From Pseudomonadota bacterium (GTDB lineage Bacteria; Pseudomonadota; Gammaproteobacteria; Pseudomonadales; UBA5518), in contig CAUJIL010000108.1 of the NCBI GenBank assembly GCA_963204845.1, forward strand, positions 1 through 11,272: a stretch of 11,272 bases of DNA. Direction: 5' to 3'. The translations under genes and the position numbers were made by a program. The stretch's first letter is position 1; every line of letters starts with the position of its first letter. This document shows positions 1 to 6,463 of this stretch, piece by piece. The notes under the pieces are model-generated. The model had not been told where the DNA came from. It worked only from the letters and a program-made list of their open reading frames with translations, and searched no databases.

Positions 1-97
1 TCGAGTTCGCGTGCTTTCTGACGTAGGGCAACGCTCTCGGTTGACGCAGCGGCCGTAGAACACACGCGGCGGTCGCACGAATCACTCTGCCGCATAA
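1..97 (-). other. Start of a second integron cassette (partial)
   Basis: Minus-strand DNA beyond the recombination point (G|TT) of the attC site at 92-169 should be the 5' end of the next cassette, and the window edge cuts it. A frame opens at a GTG (85-83) and stays open to the edge (about 28 codons, beginning V-I-R-A-T-A-A-C). It has no Shine-Dalgarno sequence and is too short to identify, so I do not call it a gene. I saw no second attC within it. Confidence 0.5.
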
Positions 98-169
98 CGA
101 CAAGGATCAGCCGCGACGGTTGAGGAGCGCAGCGACGAGACCGGCGTCGGCTGGATCCGCTTGTTGGGC
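92..169 (-). other. attC: attC recombination site (59-base element) of the first cassette
   Basis: This 78-bp imperfect inverted repeat starts 12 bases after the stop codon of the cassette gene. On the minus strand it opens with R'' GCCCAAC (169-163), matching RYYYAAC, and closes with R' GTTATGC (98-92), close to GTTRRRY with one mismatch. Inside, L'' AAGCGGATCCAGCCGACG pairs with L' CGTCGCGGCTGATCCTT as blocks AAG, GATC, AGCCG and ACG. Unpaired CG, C and CG separate these blocks; such extrahelical bases direct recombination of the folded bottom strand in attC sites. Core boxes, inner stem, length and position after the stop all fit. The expected cut lies between 98 and 97. Confidence 0.85.
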
Positions 170-597
170 ATTTTACGCGCCCTACTTGCACGGATAGGCT
201 GCAGCAAGTGCTGCTTGCGCGGCCAATGCCCCACGAAGACTTCGGAGCTCCGGATTTGCGCTGGCACCTGCCACAAACGTTTTTGCCAGATCGGAATTAT
301 CGAAGTCGGCTGGCTCACAGAATGCGCTTGCTGGATCGGACCGCCGAAGAAAGTAGTTCGCACCCCGAAGACCATCCATCAGCCCCATGCAGAACCCCAT
401 ATTCATAGCTTCGATTGGAGTAGGCTCGCCTGGTCCAGCAAAACTGACAGCTGCTTTACATTTCTCGAGATACACTCCACCTTCCCCGTCTGCCGCTAGA
501 CAGAGCTTGGGAGTGAAAGTAAGGATTGCGATTTCAGCAAGAACGATGCTCAGCATTCTTTTCATGACACGGCCCCGTGGATGGATGAAATGCCCAA
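98..597 (-). mobile_element. Integron gene cassette 1 (about 500 bp, one gene plus attC)
   Basis: The cassette runs from the G|TT cut in GTTGGGC (598-592) to the G|TT cut in GTTATGC (98-92). It holds one minus-strand gene (182-565) followed at once by its attC, the standard one-gene cassette design. G+C is visibly lower than in the flanking genes: for example, 32 of 60 bases at 361-420 against 47 of 60 in recJ at 3241-3300. This suggests a separate origin. The boundaries depend on the attI and attC assignments. Confidence 0.8.
182..565 (-). CDS. Secreted Rap1a/Tai-family immunity-like protein (cassette-borne)
   Basis: This is a 127-residue protein. Residues 1-24 form a Sec signal peptide (MKRM, then a hydrophobic stretch, then LCLA|ADGE), so the mature protein should be periplasmic. 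The mature part has four cysteines (36, 59, 83, 126 counting from Met1). Its pattern is that of the Rap1a/Tai family: an early Cys helix, a GFCMGLMDG segment (57-65), AFCEPADF (81-88), a helix containing NPELR (104-108), and a C-terminal AAAYPCK. Characterised family members protect against type VI secretion peptidoglycan amidases in the periplasm. That function is inferred here from the family pattern, recognised by eye. The frame extends upstream to 628, but that extension crosses the attI core and would lack the signal peptide, so ATG at 565 is chosen. No good Shine-Dalgarno precedes it. No toxin or effector gene is adjacent. Expression is probably from the Pc-like promoter at 677-704. Confidence 0.72.
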   Translation of the reverse strand: MKRMLSIVLAEIAILTFTPKLCLAADGEGGVYLEKCKAAVSFAGPGEPTPIEAMNMGFCMGLMDGLRGANYFLRRSDPASAFCEPADFDNSDLAKTFVAGASANPELRSLRGALAAQAALAAAYPCK

Positions 598-670
598 CAC
601 TGTGTGGACCGTATGTGTCCATGTTCAAACACGTGACTCTCCCATCTGGCCCGCAGGCACTTCGTGCTCG
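592..670 (-). other. attI: attI integron insertion site (core GTTGGGC at 592-598)
   Basis: The minus strand reads GTTGGGC at 598-592, an exact GTTRRRY core. It lies between intI and the first cassette and carries no upstream R''/L'' partner boxes. This is what separates an attI from an attC. The core is certain; the left-hand extent of the site (to about 670) is only a guess from the usual attI size. IntI would join the attC of incoming cassettes here. Confidence 0.65.
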
Positions 671-676
671 ATGGGC

Positions 677-704
677 AGTATAGACACCTACCCTGCCCGG
701 TCAA
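677..704 (-). promoter_or_regulatory. Strong sigma70-type promoter, candidate cassette promoter Pc
   Basis: On the minus strand, TTGACC (704-699) is followed after 16 bases by TATACT (682-677). Each box is one base from the sigma70 consensus. Transcription would start near 670, run through attI and reach the cassette gene start at 565. Position and direction match the Pc promoter that drives cassette arrays. Here it lies in the intI-attI spacer rather than inside intI. Confidence 0.72.
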
Positions 705-744
705 ACCACCATATAAATCAACGCCCTGCATGCGATCCGGCAGG

Positions 745-766
745 ACTGCATGCGCGCGCATGCAGT
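745..766. repeat. Perfect 22-bp palindrome between Pc and intI
   Basis: Bases 745-766 read the same on both strands (half-site ACTGCATGCGC). The motif CTGCATGCG also occurs as a direct copy at 725-733, 21 bases to the left. The site could be an operator for a dimeric regulator of the divergent intI and cassette promoters, or a cruciform-forming element. No regulator can be assigned from the sequence. Confidence 0.6.
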
Positions 767-851
767 GTTCTTTTGCGGCGAGTTACCACATAGCGTGCCG
801 CTACGCGGCCGGTTGGCGGGACGAGTTCCCGATCTGCCGGCCGACCGCGGT

Positions 852-877
852 AACCGCCGGCGTCGCCAGCGGCGGTT
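852..877. repeat. Inverted repeat overlapping the intI promoter region
   Basis: The arms AACCGCCG (852-859) and CGGCGGTT (870-877) are perfect 8-bp complements around a 10-base loop. The right arm touches the first base of the proposed intI -35 box. It may be an operator or simply a GC-rich hairpin. Confidence 0.4.
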
Positions 878-904
878 TGCTCCCTGCTGCGCTTTGGGTA
901 GACT
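877..904 (+). promoter_or_regulatory. Candidate intI promoter
   Basis: TTGCTC (877-882), a 16-base spacer and TAGACT (899-904) lie 30 bases before the intI ATG. Both boxes are moderate matches to sigma70 consensus. A good Shine-Dalgarno, AGGGAGG (921-927), follows 7 bases before the start. I found no CTGT-N8-ACAG LexA box, although SOS control is common for integron integrases. Confidence 0.4.
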
Positions 905-934
905 GCTCCGCGTATTCGACAGGGAGGTCGAAGC

Positions 935-1924
935 ATGGCTGCACAACGATTGCAGGACCTGGTCCGCGAGCGGATGCGGACCCGCCACTTCAGCTATCGC
1001 ACCGAGCAGGCGTACCTCGACTGGATCCTGCGCTTCATCCGCTTTCACGGACTCCGCCATCCGAAGGACATGGGTGCGGCCGAAGTGGAGGCCTTCCTCA
1101 CGCATCTGGCGGTCGATCGCAACGTCAGCGCGAGCACGCAGAACCAGGCCCTGAACGCGCTGCTGTTCCTGTATCGCGAGGTGCTGGGGCAGCCGTTCGG
1201 ACAACTCGACTCGGTGACGCGCACGCAGCGCCCCAAGCGCATCCCGGTCGTGCTGTCCGTCGAGGAAGTCGCCCGCGTGCTGCACAACCTGCACGGTGTG
1301 CACTGGCTGGTCTGCTGCCTGCAGTACGGCTCGGGGCTGCGCTTGATGGAGAGCGTCCGGCTGCGCGTGAAGGATCTGGACTTCGGTCACCGCGCGATCC
1401 TGGTGCGCGACGGCAAGGGCGCGAAGGATCGCGTCGTCACCCTGCCGGACGAACTGATCGTGCCGCTGCAGCGCCACCTCGCGGCGCGCAGGACCCTGTT
1501 CGAGCGCGACACCGCGACGGGTCACGGGACCGTGTCGGTCCCGTTCGCGCTGGCGCGCAAGTATCCGCAGGCCGAGCGCTCGTGGATGTGGCAGTACGTG
1601 TTTCCCGCCACGCGCATCGGCACCGATCCACGCTCCGGCGCGCAGCGACGACACCACGTCGACGAATCCGCCGTGCAGCGGGCGATGCGCAACGCGGTGC
1701 GCGCAGCCGGCATCGAGAAACCCGCGAGCTGCCACACGCTGCGCCACTCGTTCGCCACGCACCTGCTCGAACGCGGCGCCGATATCCGCACCGTGCAGGA
1801 GCAACTGGGCCACAGCGACGTGCGCACCACGCAGATCTACACGCACGTGCTGCAGCGCGGCGGGCTGGCGGTGCGCAGCCCGCTCGGATCCGCGCTGGCG
1901 CTGCGCACCGGGGGCTCCGGCTAG
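935..1924 (+). CDS. intI: Integron integrase, tyrosine recombinase
   Basis: This 329-residue integrase catalyses attI x attC and attC x attC recombination, capturing and shuffling cassettes. It has an N-terminal SAM-like core-binding domain (about 1-95) and a catalytic domain (about 105-310). The full catalytic set is present: R136 (YGSGLRLMES), K161 (DGKGAKDR), H267 and R270 (HTLRHSFATHLL), H293 (LGHSD) and the nucleophile Y302 (IYTHVL). The segment from about 203 to 243 (FALARKYP, TDPRSGAQRRHH) is the extra region specific to IntI proteins and absent from XerC/XerD, so this is not an ordinary Xer or phage integrase. It ends GG-LAVRSPL, as IntI1 does in its own way. ATG at 935 has a Shine-Dalgarno AGGGAGG 7 bases upstream. 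The gene is intact and converges on recJ, with 52 bases between the stops. The cassettes lie divergently on the other side, which is the normal integron arrangement. Confidence 0.95.
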   Translation: MAAQRLQDLVRERMRTRHFSYRTEQAYLDWILRFIRFHGLRHPKDMGAAEVEAFLTHLAVDRNVSASTQNQALNALLFLYREVLGQPFGQLDSVTRTQRPKRIPVVLSVEEVARVLHNLHGVHWLVCCLQYGSGLRLMESVRLRVKDLDFGHRAILVRDGKGAKDRVVTLPDELIVPLQRHLAARRTLFERDTATGHGTVSVPFALARKYPQAERSWMWQYVFPATRIGTDPRSGAQRRHHVDESAVQRAMRNAVRAAGIEKPASCHTLRHSFATHLLERGADIRTVQEQLGHSDVRTTQIYTHVLQRGGLAVRSPLGSALALRTGGSG

Positions 1925-1976
1925 GGCACGCCGGCGCCGCGCCACGGCCTGCGCCGCCTCGCACCCGGACGCCGCG

Positions 1977-3710
1977 TCACTGCGCCCCGATCGGCTGCAG
2001 GTCCTCGACCACCAGCTGCAGGGAGCGCGTGTCGCGCCACACGTTGACGTCCAGTCGGTACGCGAGCCGCACGCGCCGTGCCTGCGGATCGGGCCAGCGC
2101 GCGAGGTCCACGTTGAACGCGATCGCATCCACCCCGCGTGCGGGATCGCCGCACGGGGCCACGCGCAGCTTCAGGTGCCGTCCGCCGACGATACGCTGCG
2201 CATCGATCACGAACTCGCCGTCGAATACCGGCTCGGGAAAGTGCTGGCCCCACGGCCCGGCGTCGCGCAGTTGCTCGGCGCGCTCCAGCGAGAAATCGTC
2301 CGCGTCGAGCTCGCCGTCGCTCTCCAGCACGTGCTCCAGATCCTCGACGCGCAGCCGGCGCCGCACCTCGTGGTCGAAGGCCTGCGCAAAGGCGTCGAAA
2401 TATCTGTCCTCGATCGTGAGTCCGGCCGCACTCGCATGACCACCGAAGCGGCTCACGATCTGCGGCGCCGCGGTCGCCACTGCAGCGATCGCGTCGCGGA
2501 TGTGAAGCCCCGGGATCGAGCGCCCCGAGCCCTTGAGTTCACCGGGATTGCCCGGTGCGAACGCGATCACCGGGCGGTGCGTCCGTTCGCGCACGCGCGA
2601 GGCCACCAGCCCCACCACACCCTGGTGCCAGCCGTCGCGATGCAGGCACACGCCCCACGGCAGGTCCTGCCCGTCCGCCGCCACCTCCGCGATCAGGCCG
2701 AGCGCCTCCTGCTGCATGCCGTCCTCGATCCCGCGTCGCTCGCGGTTCAGCCGGTCGAGCTCGGCCGCCATCACGCGCGCGCGCGCCGGATCGTCTTCGA
2801 GCAGGCAGCGGATGCCGAGACCGATGTCGTCGAGCCGGCCGGCGGCATTGATGCGCGGTCCCGCCACGAAACCGAGCTCCGCGCTGCCCGCGCGCGCCGG
2901 ATCGCGACCTGCGAGCTCGAGCAGCGCACGGATGCCGGGGCATCCCCTGCCCGCGCGGATGCGCAGCAACCCCTGGTGCACCAGCGCGCGGTTGTTGCCA
3001 TCGAGCGCCACCACGTCCGCGACGGTGCCGAGCGCCACCAGATCGAGGAAGTCGGCCAGGTTCGGCTCGGCCCTTCCGGTCTGCGCGAACCAGCCGCGTG
3101 CGCGCAACTCGGCGCGCACCGCGCCCACCAGGTAGAACACCACCCCGACGCCGGCCAGCGCGCGGCTCGGGAACGTCGAACCGTCGAGATTCGGGTTCAC
3201 GATCGCGCACGCCGCCGGCAGCGTATCGCCAGGGAGGTGGTGGTCGGTGACGACCACGTCGATGCCGAGCCGGGCCGCCGCCGCCACGCCCTCGTGCGCC
3301 GCGATGCCGTTGTCGACGGTGAGGATCAGCCCCGGCGCCAACGTCGCCGCGATCTGCACCAGCTCCGGGCTCAGCCCGTAGCCGTGCTCGAAGCGGTTGG
3401 GAACCAGGAAATCGCAGTCGGCCGCGCCCAGTGCGCGCAGCGCGCGCAACGCCAGCGCGCTGCTGGTGGCGCCGTCGGCATCGTAGTCGCCGATCACCAC
3501 GATGCGCTCGCGCGCGTACAGCGCATCGGCGAGCCGGCGCGCCGCCGCAGCGATTCCCGGCAGCGCATCCGGCGGCCACAACCGCCCCAGGCCGCGATCG
3601 ACGTCGGCCGCGTCCTGCACCCCGCGGGCGGCGTAGATCCGCGCCAGCAGCGGATCGTCGATGCCGGCGACCGCGGCGTCCGCCGCGCGGCGCCGGATCG
3701 CGCGCCTCAC
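1977..3710 (-). CDS. recJ: Single-stranded-DNA 5'-3' exonuclease RecJ
   Basis: RecJ degrades 5' ends of single-stranded DNA in recombination, mismatch repair and base-excision repair, in the cytoplasm. The protein is 577 residues, the same length as E. coli RecJ. DHH-family motifs are in order: GDYDADG (74-80), TVDNGI (131-136), TDHHLPG (155-161) and LVALGTVADVV. The DHHA1 part follows, with HQGVVGLVASR, GSGRSI and RFGGHASAAGL, then a C-terminal OB-like region. The start is GTG at 3710; its GTGA overlaps the thrC TGA, so translation is probably coupled to thrC. The frame stays open much further upstream, but only as a shadow of thrC. It is the last gene of the xerD-dsbC-hom-thrC-recJ run. Confidence 0.95.
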   Translation of the reverse strand: MRRAIRRRAADAAVAGIDDPLLARIYAARGVQDAADVDRGLGRLWPPDALPGIAAAARRLADALYARERIVVIGDYDADGATSSALALRALRALGAADCDFLVPNRFEHGYGLSPELVQIAATLAPGLILTVDNGIAAHEGVAAAARLGIDVVVTDHHLPGDTLPAACAIVNPNLDGSTFPSRALAGVGVVFYLVGAVRAELRARGWFAQTGRAEPNLADFLDLVALGTVADVVALDGNNRALVHQGLLRIRAGRGCPGIRALLELAGRDPARAGSAELGFVAGPRINAAGRLDDIGLGIRCLLEDDPARARVMAAELDRLNRERRGIEDGMQQEALGLIAEVAADGQDLPWGVCLHRDGWHQGVVGLVASRVRERTHRPVIAFAPGNPGELKGSGRSIPGLHIRDAIAAVATAAPQIVSRFGGHASAAGLTIEDRYFDAFAQAFDHEVRRRLRVEDLEHVLESDGELDADDFSLERAEQLRDAGPWGQHFPEPVFDGEFVIDAQRIVGGRHLKLRVAPCGDPARGVDAIAFNVDLARWPDPQARRVRLAYRLDVNVWRDTRSLQLVVEDLQPIGAQ

Positions 3711-5101
3711 GCGAGCCGTTCGCCGATGAAGCGCTGCACCGTGCCGAGGTCGTGGTCGAGCACCGTGCAGCGCTCCTCGCGCTGGAACAGGTCGGCCATG
3801 TAGTGCGGCAGCGCCGGCTCGCGCGGCACGCCGGAGCGCGCGATCGCCTCGGGGAACTTGGCGGGGTGCGCGGTCGCCAGCGCGACGATCGGCGCCGCGC
3901 CCGAGCCGCGGCATTCGCGCGCGGCGCGCACGCCGATGGCCGAATGCGGGTCGAGCAGGTACTCCGACTCCTCGAACACGCGTGCGATCGTCTCGCAGGT
4001 CATCGCGTCGTCGACCGCGAAGCTCGTGAACTCCGCGCGCGCGGCCTGCATGATCTCCTCCGGCAGCACCACGTCGCCGGTACGGAAACGCTCCATCAGA
4101 TCGCGCAGCCGCGCCGCGTCGCGTCCGTAGAAATCGAACAGCGCGCGCTCGAAGTTGCTCGAGATCACGATGTCCATGCTCGGCGACAGCGTGTGCGCGA
4201 GACCGGCGCGCGCGTAGCGCCCGCTGTTCATCAGGCGGTGCAGGATGTCGTTGGCGTTGGTCGCGATCACCAGCCGCGCGATGGGCAACCCCATGCGCCG
4301 CGCCAGATAGCCCGCGTAGATGTCGCCGAAGTTCCCGGTCGGCACCGCGAACGACACCGCGCGGTCGGGTGCACCGAGCGCGAGCGCCGCGTGGAAGTAG
4401 TACACGATCTGGGCCATGATGCGCGCCCAGTTGATCGAGTTGACCGCCACCAGGCGCCGCCCCGGCGGCAGGAAGGACTGGTCCGCGAAACTCGCCTTCA
4501 CCATTTCCTGGCAGTCGTCGAAATTGCCGCGCACCGCGATGTTGTGGATGTTCTCGCCCGGCACCGTGGTCATCTGCCGGCGCTGCACTTCCGAGACGCG
4601 CTGGTGCGGGTGCAGGATGAAGATGTCGGCGCCCGCGCAGTTGCGGCAGCCCTCGATCGCCGCCGAGCCGGTGTCGCCCGAGGTGGCGCCGAGCACCACC
4701 ACGCGCTCGCCGCTCTGCGCCAGCGAGCGCTCGAGCAGCCGCCCGAGCAGTTGCAGCGCGAAGTCCTTGAACGCCAGCGTGGGCCCGTGGAACAGCTCGA
4801 GCACCCACTCGTTGTGCCCCAGCTGCACCAGCGGCGCCACCGCCGGATGCCGGAAACCCGCGTACGTATCGTGCGTCATCGCACGCAGATCGTCGGGGGC
4901 GAGGAATCCCGCGACGAACGGCGCCATCACCTCGGCCGCCAGGTCCGCGTAGTCGAGCCGCGCCCATTCGCGCATGCGCGCGGTGTCGATGCGCGCGAGC
5001 GTCTCCGGGACGTAGAGTCCGCCGTCCGGCGCCAGGCCGGTCAGCAGCACGTCTTCGAACGCCAGTGCCGGGGACGCCCCCCGCGTGCTGATGTACTTCA
5101 A
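3707..5101 (-). CDS. thrC: Threonine synthase
   Basis: ThrC converts O-phosphohomoserine to threonine using pyridoxal phosphate, the last step of threonine synthesis. The PLP lysine lies in PTLAFKDFALQ (K112 from the chosen start). The phosphate-binding loop GATSGDTGSAAIEGC and the segments QRRQMTT, FDDCQEMVKASFADQ and SVxVPTGNFGD-type (FAVPTGNFGDIYAGYLARRMGLP) fit the Pseudomonas ThrC closely. The frame allows GTG at 5107, but GGAGG (5113-5109) is only one base from it. TTG at 5101 sits 7 bases from that Shine-Dalgarno and gives an N-terminus MKYISTRG like Pseudomonas (MRYISTRG), so TTG is preferred (464 residues). It follows hom by 22 bases and overlaps recJ at its stop. Confidence 0.94.
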   Translation of the reverse strand: MKYISTRGASPALAFEDVLLTGLAPDGGLYVPETLARIDTARMREWARLDYADLAAEVMAPFVAGFLAPDDLRAMTHDTYAGFRHPAVAPLVQLGHNEWVLELFHGPTLAFKDFALQLLGRLLERSLAQSGERVVVLGATSGDTGSAAIEGCRNCAGADIFILHPHQRVSEVQRRQMTTVPGENIHNIAVRGNFDDCQEMVKASFADQSFLPPGRRLVAVNSINWARIMAQIVYYFHAALALGAPDRAVSFAVPTGNFGDIYAGYLARRMGLPIARLVIATNANDILHRLMNSGRYARAGLAHTLSPSMDIVISSNFERALFDFYGRDAARLRDLMERFRTGDVVLPEEIMQAARAEFTSFAVDDAMTCETIARVFEESEYLLDPHSAIGVRAARECRGSGAAPIVALATAHPAKFPEAIARSGVPREPALPHYMADLFQREERCTVLDHDLGTVQRFIGERLA

Positions 5102-5108
5102 GGCCACC

Positions 5109-5113
5109 CCTCC
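5109..5113 (-). promoter_or_regulatory. Ribosome binding site that sets the thrC start
   Basis: GGAGG on the minus strand lies 7 bases before TTG 5101 and one base before GTG 5107. The spacing favours the TTG. Confidence 0.6.
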
Positions 5114-5123
5114 GCCGTTTCGC

Positions 5124-6431
5124 TCAACCTTCCAGTTTTTCCATGCGGATCCGCGTCACGCGCCCGCGCGTGCTGTCCAGCGCCTCGATCGCGGCGATTG
5201 CCTCGCTCATGCGGCTCTCGACGGTGACGCTGGTCAGCAGGATCATCGTCGCCGTCTCCTGGCCCTCCGGCGCCTCCTTCTGGATCAGCGCCTCGATGCT
5301 GATGCCCGCCTCGCTGAGGATCTGCGCCACGCGCCACAGCACACCGGGACGGTCGAGCGCCGCGACGCGCAGGTAGTACGAGGTGCGCACGGCGGATATC
5401 GGCAGCACCGCCTCGCCCGACAGCCGGTCGGGCTGGAACGCCAGATGCGGCACGCGGTGCTCCGGGTCGGCGGTCAGCGTGCGCGCCACGTCGACGATGT
5501 CCGCGACCACCGACGAGGCAGTCGGCTCGGATCCGGCGCCGGGGCCGTAGTAGAGCGTCGGGCCCACCGCGTCGCCCTTCACGAGGATCGCATTCATCAC
5601 GCCGTTCACGTTCGCAATCAGCCGGTCGTCGGGGATCAGCGTCGGGTGCACGCGCAGCTCGATGCCCTCGGCGGTGCGCCGGCAGATCCCCAGGTGCTTG
5701 ACGCGGTAGCCGAGCTCGTCGGCGTACGCGAGGTCTTCCTGCGCGAGCGCGCCGATGCCTTCGGTGTAGACCTTGTCGAACTGCAGCGGAATGCCGAAGG
5801 CGAGCGAGGCCAGGATCACCAGCTTGTGCGCGGCGTCGATGCCCTCGACGTCGAAGGTCGGGTCCGCCTCGGCGTAGCCGAGCGCCTGCGCGTCGGCGAG
5901 CGCGGCGGCGAAGCTGCGTCCCTTCTCGCGCATCTCCGACAGGATGTAGTTGCCGGTGCCGTTGATGATGCCGGCCACCCACTCGATGCGGTTCGCCGCC
6001 AGTCCTTCGCGGATCGCCTTGATGATCGGGATGCCGCCGCCCACGGCCGCCTCGAACGCGACCGAGACGCCGCGCGCGCTGGCGGCGGCGAAGATCTCGT
6101 TGCCGTGCTCGGCGATCAGCGCCTTGTTCGCGGTGACCACGTGCTTGCCGGCCGCGATCGCTTCCATGACCAGCGCGCGCGCGGTGTCGCAGCCGCCGAT
6201 CAGCTCGACCACGATATCGACTTCCGGGTCGCGCACCACCTCGAACACGTCACGGCTGACGCGCGCCCCGGCGGTGTCGCAGCGCGGGTTGTCGCGGCGC
6301 GCACCGATGTGCGTGACGAGCACGTCGCGGCCCACGCGCGCCGCGATGTCGGCGCGGTTGCGCCGCAGCACCGTGAACGTTCCCGAGCCCACGGTGCCGA
6401 AACCGCAGATGCCCACGCGTATCGGATCCAT
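5124..6431 (-). CDS. hom: Homoserine dehydrogenase (with C-terminal ACT domain)
   Basis: Hom reduces aspartate-4-semialdehyde to homoserine with NAD(P)H, the branch point to threonine and methionine. From the chosen start it is 435 residues. It has a Rossmann motif GFGTVGSGT (10-18), NKALIAEHG, INGTGNYIL, and the catalytic and substrate segment YAEADPTFDVEGIDAAHKL. A C-terminal ACT domain (YYLRVAALDRPGVL onwards) usually gives feedback inhibition by threonine. It is the monofunctional Pseudomonas type, without a fused aspartokinase. ATG at 6431 matches family N-termini (MDPIRVGICG) and has GGGGG 7 bases upstream. ATG at 6467 is an alternative that overlaps the dsbC stop (ATGA) and adds a Gly/Arg-rich tail of 12 residues. 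The next gene, thrC, uses the product two steps later. Confidence 0.94.
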   Translation of the reverse strand: MDPIRVGICGFGTVGSGTFTVLRRNRADIAARVGRDVLVTHIGARRDNPRCDTAGARVSRDVFEVVRDPEVDIVVELIGGCDTARALVMEAIAAGKHVVTANKALIAEHGNEIFAAASARGVSVAFEAAVGGGIPIIKAIREGLAANRIEWVAGIINGTGNYILSEMREKGRSFAAALADAQALGYAEADPTFDVEGIDAAHKLVILASLAFGIPLQFDKVYTEGIGALAQEDLAYADELGYRVKHLGICRRTAEGIELRVHPTLIPDDRLIANVNGVMNAILVKGDAVGPTLYYGPGAGSEPTASSVVADIVDVARTLTADPEHRVPHLAFQPDRLSGEAVLPISAVRTSYYLRVAALDRPGVLWRVAQILSEAGISIEALIQKEAPEGQETATMILLTSVTVESRMSEAIAAIEALDSTRGRVTRIRMEKLEG

Positions 6432-6463
6432 GCCGCGCCCCCTGTTGCGCCCGCCGCCGGTGC

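Noticed and set aside
566..628. N-terminal extension of the cassette gene to ATG 628
   Set aside because: It would cross the attI core GTTGGGC (592-598) and bury the signal peptide. ATG 565 gives a normal secreted protein wholly inside the cassette.
797..809. Small hairpin GCCGC-TAC-GCGGC near the intI leader, checked as a second attC
   Set aside because: It has 5-bp arms and a 3-base loop, with no GTTRRRY core next to it; GTAACTC on the minus strand does not fit.
902..922. Possible LexA box before intI (ACTG ... ACAG)
   Set aside because: The half-sites are CTG-N14-CAG. A gammaproteobacterial LexA box needs CTG-N10-CAG, so the spacing is four bases too long.
1925..1976. Possible shared terminator between intI and recJ
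   Set aside because: The 52-base gap is GC-rich but shows no clear stem followed by a T-run on either strand.
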